Positions 54,815 to 62,568 of a stretch of 64,000 bases of DNA are shown one piece after another. Each line of letters opens with the position of its first letter. Position 1 is the first letter of the stretch. This DNA is from Kumtagia ephedrae (GTDB lineage: Bacteria; Pseudomonadota; Alphaproteobacteria; Rhizobiales; Rhizobiaceae): contig NZ_PXYK01000012.1 of the NCBI RefSeq assembly GCF_003012745.1, positions 1-64,000 of the forward strand, read 5' to 3'. The position numbers and the translations under genes were made by a program. Below the pieces are notes generated by a model. The model did not search any database and was not told the DNA's origin. It worked only from the letters and a program-made list of their open reading frames with translations.

Positions 54815-55375
54815 ATGAGCACGTCTCCCGAGGCGAGCGGTCGTAGAAAGAAACCGGCGTTTTCGCCGTTGCGGCGTTTCGCCGGCAATTCCAGCGGCGC
54901 CACGGCGATCGAATTCGCCATGCTGGCGCTGCCGTTCTTCCTGCTGGTGCTCGCCATTATCGAGGTCTGCCTCTCCTTCGGCGGCCAGCAGGTGCTGGTG
55001 AACGCGACCAACGACGTCGCCCGCCAGTACCGCACCGGGCAGATCAGGCCGACGAACAACCCCGCGGCGGACGAGACGAAGCTGAGGGACGAGATCTGCG
55101 AGCGCCTCGAAATCATCGTCAGCAGCGGCTGCCCCGGGCTCACCGTCGATCTGCAAAGCTATACGACCTTCGAGGATGCGGCCAAGGTTCCGATCGCCTA
55201 TCCGGACAAGGACGTGGCAACGCCTGGGCTGGCGGGCTCGAAGAACATGCTCCGCGCCTATTACAGATGGCCGCTGATCACCGATCTCCTGCAACTCATG
55301 GGATCGAAGGACAAGGACGGCACCACGATGCACTTCGCCGTCGCGGTCTGGCAGAACGAACCCTTCAACGATTGA
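54815..55375 (+). CDS. TadE-like pseudopilin
   Basis: Minor pilin-like protein of the Tad system. The 186 residues carry a positively charged leader and the TadE motif (SSGATAIEFAMLALPFFLLVLAIIEV) at about 34-60, then a periplasmic domain with a Cys pair (EICERL, SSGCPG). The motif is a likely CpaA substrate. ATG 54815 was chosen as it gives a normal-length leader. A second TadE-type gene follows after 28 bases. Confidence 0.86.
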   Translation: MSTSPEASGRRKKPAFSPLRRFAGNSSGATAIEFAMLALPFFLLVLAIIEVCLSFGGQQVLVNATNDVARQYRTGQIRPTNNPAADETKLRDEICERLEIIVSSGCPGLTVDLQSYTTFEDAAKVPIAYPDKDVATPGLAGSKNMLRAYYRWPLITDLLQLMGSKDKDGTTMHFAVAVWQNEPFND

Positions 55376-55403
55376 GGCCGCGGCCAAGCGGAAAGTCAGG
55401 ACC

Positions 55404-56021
55404 ATGAACGCGCGTCTTTGGACACTTCGCCCTTCCCTTCGTCGCGCCTGCGCGAGGCTGGCGGGCGACCGCCGCGGCGTGGCGGCGGTGGAATTCGCCC
55501 TTCTCGTACCCATTCTGATGGCGATGTATTTCGTCACCATCGAGGTCGCTCAGGCGATCGACGGCAACCGCAAGGTCGGACGTATCGCCAGCATGGTCGG
55601 CGACCTGATCACGCAGCAGCCCGAGATCACCAAAAGCGAGCTCGAGGCGATCATGAAGATCGGCGGGTCGATCATTCAGCCTTATTCCCGCTCGGGGGCA
55701 ACGATCACGGTTACGGCGATCCAGATCACGGCCAATCCCGACTCCAAGGTGCAGGTCGCCTGGTCCAGCAAGCTCGCCGGCGGGTCCTATAGCAAGCCGT
55801 TCACAACCGGTTCGGCGGCCACGGTACCGGACGCGCTGAACGTTCCCGGCACCTTCGCCATCAAGGTCGAGGCCGATTTGTCCTACCTGCCGATGATCGC
55901 ATGGGGCGACGGCCAGAAGACGGCGCTCGGGCTAGGCGGGCTGTTCGACGACATCAAGATGAAAGAGACCTATTTCCTGCGGCCGCGCATGAGCACGACC
56001 ATTCCGTGCACCAGTTGCTGA
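55404..56021 (+). CDS. TadE/TadG-like pseudopilin
   Basis: Second minor pseudopilin, 205 residues, with the leader and helix GVAAVEFALLVPILMAMYFVTIEVAQAIDG at about 25-53 and a periplasmic domain of about 150 residues ending in a CTSC. It lacks a von Willebrand domain, so it is TadE-like rather than full TadG; no TadG was found in the window. It probably shares a transcript with the preceding gene. Confidence 0.85.
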   Translation: MNARLWTLRPSLRRACARLAGDRRGVAAVEFALLVPILMAMYFVTIEVAQAIDGNRKVGRIASMVGDLITQQPEITKSELEAIMKIGGSIIQPYSRSGATITVTAIQITANPDSKVQVAWSSKLAGGSYSKPFTTGSAATVPDALNVPGTFAIKVEADLSYLPMIAWGDGQKTALGLGGLFDDIKMKETYFLRPRMSTTIPCTSC

Positions 56022-56046
56022 GCCGCAGACCATCCATTCATCCGCC

Positions 56047-56079
56047 AAAAAAAATCGGGCGCCGCATCGCGGCGCCCGA
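56047..56079 (-). terminator. Strong intrinsic terminator for the RTX gene
   Basis: TCGGGCGCCGC (56055-56065) pairs with GCGGCGCCCGA (56069-56079) around a 3-base loop; on the minus strand it is followed by eight T (56054-56047). It lies 20 bases after the stop of the gene at 56099. It could weakly stop plus-strand transcription of the pseudopilin genes as well. Confidence 0.93.
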
Positions 56080-56098
56080 AGCATTATTGCGTCAGCGC

Positions 56099-57787
56099 TT
56101 AGGCGACGACGAAGTCGGCGCTGGTGAGCGAGAGGCCAGGGGCCAGGCTGGCGAACTGCACCGCGGACGAGCCGCCGGCATTGCCATCGGCGTCGTAGAG
56201 CAGGGCGCCGCTGTCGGTATCGTAGATGATGCGATGGGCCGCGGCTGTCGCCGCACCGGCCGCATTGGCGACGAAAGCTTCCGCCGCCAGCGGTCCTGCT
56301 CCAAGGACCGTGAAGATCGCGCTGGCGAGCTCGATCGTGTCGGACGCCACGTTGTAGCCGACGATGGTGTCGACATTGCCAGCGCCGAGTGCGCTTGAGA
56401 ACACGTAGGTGTCGGGCCCGGCGCTGCCAGTCAACGTGTCCGATCCGCCCTTGCCGTCGAGGCGGTTCGCACCGGCATTGCCGAAGATCTCCTGCGCGAA
56501 CTCATTGCCGGTCAGATCGACACCGGCAAAGCCCTTCGAGTTCGTGGTTTTCATCACCTCGACCTCGACACCTGCCGCCAGCACGAAGTCTACGAAGGTG
56601 GCGACCGTGTCTTGTCCTTCGCCACCGGCCTCGATGATCGTATCGCCGGAGTTGTAGACGAAGTATGTGTCGTCACCGTCGCGTCCGCGCATCACGTCGG
56701 CCGCGCCGGCGCCGCCGTCGTTCAGGACGTTGTCGCCATCGTTGCCGATGATGGTCTGCGCGAACTTGTTGCCGGTCAGGTCGATCGCATCGGTGGCGGT
56801 CTGCGAGGTGGTCACCAGCGATTCGACATGCACGCCATTACCGAGCTGGTAGTCGACCCCGGCGGCGACCCGGTCGGTGCCTTCGGCCGCTCGTTCAACA
56901 ACGACGGCATTCGAATTATAGACGATATAGGTGTCGTTGCCGTCCCGCCCGATCAGGGTATCGGGTTGGCTGTCGCTTGCGCCCGGACCGGTACCGCCGT
57001 CGTGCAGCCGGTTGTTGCCGTCATTGCCGACGATTCTCTGAGCAAGCGCGTTGCCGCGCAGATCGATGCTCGAAGTACCGGTCGATTTGGTCGTCGTCAG
57101 CACCTCGATTTCCTGACCTGCCGCGAGGACCCAGTCGATGTTGGACGCCACCCGGTCGGCAGTGCCGCCGCCCGCGACTTCGTCCACCACGTCCGACAGG
57201 CTGTTGACGATATAAGTGTCGTTGCCCAGCCCGCCGGTCATCTTGTCGTTGCCGAGACCGCCATTCAGCGTATCGGCGCCGTTGCCGCCGACCAGCGTGT
57301 CGTTGCCGAGCGCGCCGGTCAGCGTGTCGTCGCCGTCCAGTCCGGTAAGGACGTTGGCATCGGCATTGCCGATGAGGGTGTCCTTGAAGTTTGACCCGCG
57401 CAGGTTGGTGATGCCGGTCAGGATATCGCCCTCGGCATGCCCGCCTGACCCCACGGTCGCATTGGTAAGCGCGATCTTCACGCCGAGAACATTCACGTCG
57501 ATCGTCGACGTCGTGCTCAGGTTGATCGTCACGCCTGCGGTCGAGGTATCGTAGATCGCGGTGTCGTTGCCGGACAGGCTGATGGTGCCGACGTTCAGCA
57601 CGACGTTGAGCACGCCGCCAATAATGTTGTCAGCCCCCGCGCCTCCTTCGATGATGTCGTTGCCGGCGTAGCCGATACAGGTATCGTCCCCTCCCTTGCC
57701 GTAGATCTCATCATCGCCAAGACCTGTCACAATCCCAAGAAGCCCCGGAAGGACGTTAGGATTGTCGTCGCCTTCGAACTTAGCCAT
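56099..57787 (-). CDS. RTX calcium-binding protein, type I secreted
   Basis: Large acidic secreted protein of 562 residues. Calcium-binding nonapeptides (GGxGxDxLx) form blocks near residues 25-65 and 170-220 (LTGLDGDDTLTGALGNDTLVGG), and single units recur later. Between them an approximately 100-residue module repeats three to four times, each with a VxxVLAAGxEVExxxTT segment, then IDLTGNxxAQxIxGNxGxN. The C-terminal 60 residues (SSAVQFASLAPGLSLTSADFVVA) look like a type I secretion signal. No ABC secretion genes are in the window. The ATG at 57787 follows GGAGGTAG. A role in adhesion or surface coating is plausible, not shown. Confidence 0.84.
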   Translation of the reverse strand: MAKFEGDDNPNVLPGLLGIVTGLGDDEIYGKGGDDTCIGYAGNDIIEGGAGADNIIGGVLNVVLNVGTISLSGNDTAIYDTSTAGVTINLSTTSTIDVNVLGVKIALTNATVGSGGHAEGDILTGITNLRGSNFKDTLIGNADANVLTGLDGDDTLTGALGNDTLVGGNGADTLNGGLGNDKMTGGLGNDTYIVNSLSDVVDEVAGGGTADRVASNIDWVLAAGQEIEVLTTTKSTGTSSIDLRGNALAQRIVGNDGNNRLHDGGTGPGASDSQPDTLIGRDGNDTYIVYNSNAVVVERAAEGTDRVAAGVDYQLGNGVHVESLVTTSQTATDAIDLTGNKFAQTIIGNDGDNVLNDGGAGAADVMRGRDGDDTYFVYNSGDTIIEAGGEGQDTVATFVDFVLAAGVEVEVMKTTNSKGFAGVDLTGNEFAQEIFGNAGANRLDGKGGSDTLTGSAGPDTYVFSSALGAGNVDTIVGYNVASDTIELASAIFTVLGAGPLAAEAFVANAAGAATAAAHRIIYDTDSGALLYDADGNAGGSSAVQFASLAPGLSLTSADFVVA

Positions 57788-58147
57788 TTCTACCTCCACT
57801 TGTGCAGGGAACGAACCAACCTGCAATCTATGCAGGCGCTTCCCCGCAGCGGGAGAGACTATATACTGATTCTTGACAAGCAATAATCCTATTAGGATCG
57901 CTTTTATCTACAATTTAATCGGGTAATTGCTTTATTTAATGCTGATTGTACTGTATATTCTATAATAAACTACTTATAGAAAATATCGTATAAGTCATAA
58001 ATATACTTATTCGCTCAAGTTATTATTCTTGAGTTTGAGCTGAATGTATTCGCTCATGAAGCGCCTCCCCGTCCTGCCGGTTCCACGATTCGCTTGCAGC
58101 GGCGGCGCGCTGCCTCTAGCCTTCGGAAAAACACCGAGGGAACGCCG
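57788..58147. other. AT-rich intergenic island with palindromes
   Basis: About 360 bases between the RTX gene and the HIT gene; roughly 57860-58040 is strikingly AT-rich against the surroundings. It has a 13-base palindrome (ATCCTA, T, TAGGAT at 57887-57899), an inverted repeat (CTCAAG at 58014-58019, CTTGAG at 58028-58033), and TATTCGCTCA twice, 39 bases apart (58008 and 58047). Probable promoter and operator region of the RTX gene. Confidence 0.5.
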
Positions 58148-58567
58148 ATGCTGCCTGGCATCAAGGCCGGTTTCGAACTCGATGCCCGGCTCGAAGCCGA
58201 CAGCGTGTCGCTGTTATGGCTCGGGCTGTGCGAGCTCCGTCTGATGAACGACCGGCGCTGGCCGTGGGTGCTGCTGATCCCGCAGCGCCCCGGCATCGAG
58301 GAGCTGCACGACCTCACCCCGCTCGACCAGGCGATGCTCACCTTCGAGACCAACATGGTCGCGCAAGGGCTGAAACAGGTCACCGGCTGCACCAAGATCA
58401 ACTCCGGCGCGCTCGGCAACATCGTACGGCAGCTGCATGTGCATGTGGTGGCGCGCTCGGAGGGCGATCCCGGCTGGCCCGGTCCGGTCTGGGGTTTCGG
58501 CCCGCGCGAGCCCTACAAGGTCGACGCCATGCGCAGTTTCATCGACAAGATAAGAGCGGCGCTGTAG
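58148..58567 (+). CDS. HIT family protein
   Basis: Histidine-triad nucleotide hydrolase or transferase of 139 residues. The triad region reads RQLHVHVVAR, so the first His of the usual HxHxH is Gln, as in several alphaproteobacterial members; the catalytic middle His is kept. The start MLPGIKAGFELDARLEADS was chosen (ATG 58148). It precedes nudC by about 25 bases, suggesting joint expression for nucleotide clean-up. Confidence 0.85.
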   Translation: MLPGIKAGFELDARLEADSVSLLWLGLCELRLMNDRRWPWVLLIPQRPGIEELHDLTPLDQAMLTFETNMVAQGLKQVTGCTKINSGALGNIVRQLHVHVVARSEGDPGWPGPVWGFGPREPYKVDAMRSFIDKIRAAL

Positions 58568-58592
58568 GGTCGGCCTCCCGACTCAAGCGCCC

Positions 58593-59540
58593 ATGCCCAT
58601 GCCCTTCCGCCTCTTCGACGCGCCCGAGCGCGAACCCAGCCAGTTCGTCGGTTTCGCCGGCAACCGTCTCGACCGGCGCGCCGAGAAGCGCGGCGACGAC
58701 GCGGCTCAGCTTGCCCTCACGGAGCCTGGGGCTCGGGTCCTGCTGGTGCACGCCGGACGCGCCTACCTGAGGCCGAACGGCGAGGCCTTTGGCAGCTTCT
58801 TCGCGCTCTCGGAGGCGGAAAGCTTCGGTGCGTCGCCGGCGGATATGGTCCTGCTCGGCTTCGACGAGGCCGGGCCGGTGCTCGCCGCGGCGGCCGGTGT
58901 CGAGCCCGAGATGCTTCCCGAATCCGTCAAGGCGATCGACTACCGCTCCGTCTATATGCAGGGACTGCTCGGCCTGGCCGAGCTCGGCGCGCTTGCACAG
59001 GGGGCGGCCCTGCTCGCCTGGCATGCCAGCCACCAGTTCTGTGGCCGCTGCGGAACCCGGACGGAGATGCGCGCCGGCGGCTACAAGCGCCAGTGCCCGG
59101 CCTGTGGCACGGAGCATTTTCCGCGTACCGATCCCGTGGCGATCATGCTCACGGTGACGCGCGGCAAATGCCTGCTCGGACGGGGGCGGCATTTCGCCCC
59201 GGGCATGTATTCGGCTCTGGCCGGCTTCATCGAACCCGGCGAGACGATCGAAGCGGCGGTGCGCCGCGAGACTCTCGAGGAATCCGGCATCCGGCTCGGC
59301 CGCGTCGTCTACCATGCCAGCCAACCCTGGCCGTTTCCCTATTCGCTGATGATCGGGTGCTTCGGCGAGGCGCTCGACGAGGACATCCGGCGCGACGAGG
59401 CCGAGCTGGAGGACTGCCGCTGGTTCTCGCGCGACGAGGTGCTTGCCGCGCTGGCCAAAAACCATCCCGGCGGGGTGTTCGTACCGCCGCCAGGCGCGAT
59501 CGCCCATCATCTCATTCGCTTCTGGGCCGAAAACCCGTAG
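58593..59540 (+). CDS. nudC: NAD+ diphosphatase NudC
   Basis: Nudix hydrolase that cleaves NAD(H) and removes NAD caps from RNA. The 315 residues contain a Cys4 zinc ribbon (CGRCG and CPACG), the Nudix box GFIEPGETIEAAVRRETLEESGI, and the SQPWPFPYSLM motif that marks NADH pyrophosphatases. Co-oriented with the HIT gene before and the Dabb gene after. Confidence 0.93.
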   Translation: MPMPFRLFDAPEREPSQFVGFAGNRLDRRAEKRGDDAAQLALTEPGARVLLVHAGRAYLRPNGEAFGSFFALSEAESFGASPADMVLLGFDEAGPVLAAAAGVEPEMLPESVKAIDYRSVYMQGLLGLAELGALAQGAALLAWHASHQFCGRCGTRTEMRAGGYKRQCPACGTEHFPRTDPVAIMLTVTRGKCLLGRGRHFAPGMYSALAGFIEPGETIEAAVRRETLEESGIRLGRVVYHASQPWPFPYSLMIGCFGEALDEDIRRDEAELEDCRWFSRDEVLAALAKNHPGGVFVPPPGAIAHHLIRFWAENP

Positions 59541-59569
59541 GCGCCGCCGTTCACACGCAAGGAGACGAC

Positions 59570-59863
59570 ATGATCCGGCACACCGTCGTGTTCACGCTCA
59601 GGCACGAGCCGGGATCGGCCGGGGAGCGCGATTTCCTCACCGAGGCGCGCAGGCTGGCCGACATTCCCGGCGTCGAAAAGTTCGAGCAATTGCGCCAGGT
59701 CAGCCCAAAGAACGATTTTCGCTTCGGCTTCTCGATGGAGTTTTCCGACCAGGCCGCCTATTCGGGCTACAACGACCACCCGTTCCACGTCGCTTTCGTC
59801 CGCGACCGCTGGATACCGGAGGTGGAAGCCTTCCTGGAAATCGACTACGCGCCGCTGGATTGA
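59570..59863 (+). CDS. Dabb family stress-responsive alpha/beta-barrel protein
   Basis: Ferredoxin-like dimeric alpha/beta-barrel protein of 97 residues: begins MIRHTVVFTLRH and ends with PFHVAFVRDRWIPEVEAFLEIDY, typical of the Dabb family. Function in bacteria is usually unknown. ATG 59570 follows AAGGAGAC. It is convergent with pheA and shares a terminal palindrome with it. Confidence 0.84.
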   Translation: MIRHTVVFTLRHEPGSAGERDFLTEARRLADIPGVEKFEQLRQVSPKNDFRFGFSMEFSDQAAYSGYNDHPFHVAFVRDRWIPEVEAFLEIDYAPLD

Positions 59864-59883
59864 GGGCCGCTCGGCCTCAATCC
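59857..59883. terminator. Palindrome containing both convergent stop codons
   Basis: GGATTGAGG and its complement CCTCAATCC form arms of nine bases; two more C-G pairs (with one bulged G) close a GCTC loop. The stop of the Dabb gene (59861-59863) is in one arm and the pheA stop (59877-59879) in the other. There is no T run, so it is an unusual bidirectional end. Confidence 0.62.
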
Positions 59884-60740
59884 GCGACGTTCCACTCCTC
59901 ACGCGAATCGCTGCGCGGATAGACGCCGAGGATGCGCACCTCCTTCGAGAAAAACCGCAATTCGTCGAGCGCGTTCTTCACGCCCGGATCGTCCGGATGG
60001 CCTTCGATGTCGGCGTAAAACAGCGTCGCCGTGAAGGCGCCGAGCTGGTAGCTCTCAAGCTTGGTCATGTTGACGCCATTGGTGGCGAAGCCGCCCATCG
60101 CCTTGTAGAGCGCGGCCGGCACGTTGCGCACCCGGAAGATGAAGGTCGTCATCATCCTTGCGTCGGGCGACGGCCGTTCGGCCCATTTCTTATCCTTCGT
60201 CAGCACGACGAAACGGGTGACGTTGCTGTCGGTGTCCTCGACGTTCTCCTCGATGATGTCGAGGCCGTAGAGGTCGGCCGCGAGCCGCGGCGCCAGAGCC
60301 GCCATGCCGCGGTCGCCCATTTCGCCGACCAGCTTGGCTGCGCCCGCCGTATCGCCGGCGACAACAGGCTTCCAGCCGTTCTTGCGGATAAATTTCCGGC
60401 ACTGGCCGAGCGCGTGGATGTGGCTGTGCACGCTCTTGATTTCCTTGCGGGCGACGCCTGGCAGGACCATCAGCTGGAAATGGATCGGCAGGAAATACTC
60501 GGCGATGATGTGCAGCCTCGATTCGGGCAGCAGGTGATGGATGTCGGCGACGCGGCCGGCGATCGTGTTCTCGATCGGAATCATGGCGAGGTCGGCCTTG
60601 CCGGTCTCCACGGCGTTGAAGGCGTCCTCGAAAGTCGGGCAGGGCAGCGGCTCCATGTCGGGAACCATGTTGCGGCAGGCGGTGTCGGAATTGGCGCCCG
60701 GCTCGCCCTGGAAAGAGATGCGGTTGGTCTTGTCGGCCAT
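59877..60740 (-). CDS. pheA: Prephenate dehydratase
   Basis: Converts prephenate to phenylpyruvate in phenylalanine synthesis. The 287-residue single-function form has the PDT domain (RISFQGEPGANSDTACRNMVP, then NTIAGRVADIHHLL and the DSNVTRFVVL signature) and a C-terminal ACT domain for feedback control by phenylalanine (ALYKAMGGFATNGVNMTKLESY). It starts two bases after the kdsB stop, a conserved rhizobial pairing. It ends in a palindrome shared with the Dabb gene. Confidence 0.95.
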   Translation of the reverse strand: MADKTNRISFQGEPGANSDTACRNMVPDMEPLPCPTFEDAFNAVETGKADLAMIPIENTIAGRVADIHHLLPESRLHIIAEYFLPIHFQLMVLPGVARKEIKSVHSHIHALGQCRKFIRKNGWKPVVAGDTAGAAKLVGEMGDRGMAALAPRLAADLYGLDIIEENVEDTDSNVTRFVVLTKDKKWAERPSPDARMMTTFIFRVRNVPAALYKAMGGFATNGVNMTKLESYQLGAFTATLFYADIEGHPDDPGVKNALDELRFFSKEVRILGVYPRSDSREEWNVAD

Positions 60741-60742
60741 CG

Positions 60743-61477
60743 TCAGGCTTTCCTGCTCAGGATTTCGCGGGCGCGCTCGAGATCCTCGGGCGTGTCGACG
60801 CCGAGCGGCACCGAGGCGACCAGCTCGACGTCGATGCGCATACCGGCCTCGAGCGCACGCAACTGCTCCAGTCGCTCGCGCTGCTCCAGCGGGGAAGGCG
60901 GCAGCGCCACGAAGCGGGCAAGCGCCGAGCGGCGATAGGCATAGAGGCCGATGTGATGATAGTGCGGGCCTTCGCCCCAGGGCGCGGTGGCGCGGGTGAA
61001 GTACAGCGCCCGCAGCCGGCCCCGCGACAGGGGAGAGCCGACGACCTTGACCACGTTCGGATTCGTCCGCTCCTCCTCGCGCGAGATTTCCACGCCGAGC
61101 GTGCCGATGTCGACGGCTGGGTCGGCCAGGGGTGCCAGCGCGGCCGCGATCGTCGCCGGCTCGACGGTCGGCAGGTCGCCCTGGACGTTGATGACGGTCT
61201 CCACGCGCGCCTCGGGGTCGAGCGCGGACAGCGCCTCGAAGATGCGATCGGAGCCCGACTGATGATCGACGCGCGTCATCACCGCCTCGAAGCCGTTCGC
61301 CCGCACCGCCTGGGCGACGGCCTCGGTGTCGGTCGCCACCACGACGCGGCCGAGACCGCTCTCGGCGGCGCGCGCCGCCACATGCACGATCATCGGCAGG
61401 CCGGCGATATCGGCGAGCGGTTTTCCCGGCAGGCGTGTGGAAGCCATGCGGGCGGGGATCAGGATGAGTGTGGTCAT
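60743..61477 (-). CDS. kdsB: 3-deoxy-manno-octulosonate cytidylyltransferase
   Basis: Activates Kdo as CMP-Kdo for lipopolysaccharide core synthesis; cytosolic. The 244 residues show [15 protein letters not shown] at the N-terminus, VINVQGDLP, and HIGLYAYRR, all typical. I chose ATG 61477 because it places the IPAR motif at the correct distance. Divergent from the cytochrome c gene and first of the kdsB-pheA pair. Confidence 0.94.
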   Translation of the reverse strand: MTTLILIPARMASTRLPGKPLADIAGLPMIVHVAARAAESGLGRVVVATDTEAVAQAVRANGFEAVMTRVDHQSGSDRIFEALSALDPEARVETVINVQGDLPTVEPATIAAALAPLADPAVDIGTLGVEISREEERTNPNVVKVVGSPLSRGRLRALYFTRATAPWGEGPHYHHIGLYAYRRSALARFVALPPSPLEQRERLEQLRALEAGMRIDVELVASVPLGVDTPEDLERAREILSRKA

Positions 61478-61674
61478 TTGGCTCGGGCGGGTCGCAAAAC
61501 AGGGGTTTCGAAAGTGGCAAAACGTCTCATGGGCGGCGCCCTTATAGGAGTTGCAACGACCAAGCAAAAGACCTAGTTTCCGCGCCACCTGACCGGCGGC
61601 TCCCGGTCGCGGCACCCTTGCCCGCGGACCGGAAGCGCACGGAGACCAAGGGCGGACTCAGGAGCCAGGAGCGT

Positions 61675-62427
61675 ATGGACTCTTTCGAATTCAACAAGAT
61701 CGTCGGCGCGCTGCTGGCGGCCGTCTTCGTGATCTTCTCTGTATCCCTGATTTCCGACTCGATTTTTGCCGCTCCCACGCTCGAAAAGCCCGGCTACCAC
61801 ATCGAAGCGACGGAAGAGGCGCCAGCCTCCGGCGGCGGCGAAGCCCCGGCGCAGGAATCGGCCCTGCCGCTGATCGCCGGCGCCAACGTCGAACAGGGCG
61901 CGGCCATCTTCAAGAAGTGCATCGCCTGCCACACCGACGACAGCGGCGGCGCCAACAAGGTCGGCCCGAATCTCTGGGGCGTCGTCAACCGCCCGGTCGC
62001 CTCGCATGCCGGCTTCTCATATTCGGCGGCCATGAAGGAGTTTGCGCAGGGCGGCTCCGTGGTCTGGGACTACGAGCACCTCGACCATTTCCTGCTGTCG
62101 CCGAAGGCCCTGGTCAAAGGCACCGCCATGGGCTTCGCCGGCCTGAAGAAGGTCGAGGAGCGCGCCGCGGTCATCGCCTATCTGCGCACCACGGCCGACA
62201 GCCAGGCGCCGCTGCCGGAGGCTTCCGCCGCACCGGCCGCAGAAAACGCATCCGCTCCCGCCGATGCGGCACCGGCGGCCGAAAACGCCGCGCCGAAGCC
62301 GGCTGAAGGTGCTGCCCCCGCCGAGGGTGCCGCCCCGGCGGAAGGCGGTGCCGCCGCGCCGGCCGAGAACACGGCTCCGGGCGCTGCCCCGCAGCCGACC
62401 GAACCGGCGCCTGCCCCGGCACAATGA
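61675..62427 (+). CDS. Membrane-anchored cytochrome c (CycM-like)
   Basis: Class I cytochrome c that carries electrons to a terminal oxidase. The 250 residues have an N-terminal anchor (residues 8-32), a heme site CIACH, a GPNLWGVV segment, and the axial Met in [12 protein letters not shown]. The last 75 residues are a low-complexity Ala/Pro/Glu tail (AAPAEG repeated). A divergent position relative to kdsB matches rhizobial cycM. It ends before a strong terminator. Confidence 0.9.
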   Translation: MDSFEFNKIVGALLAAVFVIFSVSLISDSIFAAPTLEKPGYHIEATEEAPASGGGEAPAQESALPLIAGANVEQGAAIFKKCIACHTDDSGGANKVGPNLWGVVNRPVASHAGFSYSAAMKEFAQGGSVVWDYEHLDHFLLSPKALVKGTAMGFAGLKKVEERAAVIAYLRTTADSQAPLPEASAAPAAENASAPADAAPAAENAAPKPAEGAAPAEGAAPAEGGAAAPAENTAPGAAPQPTEPAPAPAQ

Positions 62428-62452
62428 CAAATTTGTAATCGAAGACTTCATG

Positions 62453-62479
62453 AAAAAGCCGGGTTCAGCCCGGCTTTTT
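62453..62479 (+). terminator. Intrinsic terminator after the cytochrome c gene
   Basis: AAAAAGCCGGG pairs with CCCGGCTTTTT around TTCAG, with the T run forming the end of the stem (to 62480). Confidence 0.93.
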
Positions 62480-62568
62480 TGTTATCAAGGAGCCAGCCAT
62501 GTCGCCGGTCGGTTTTCATCGCGGCTCAGCGGACTAAGTTATTCGGAAAAGACGATCAGGAGGTCTGG

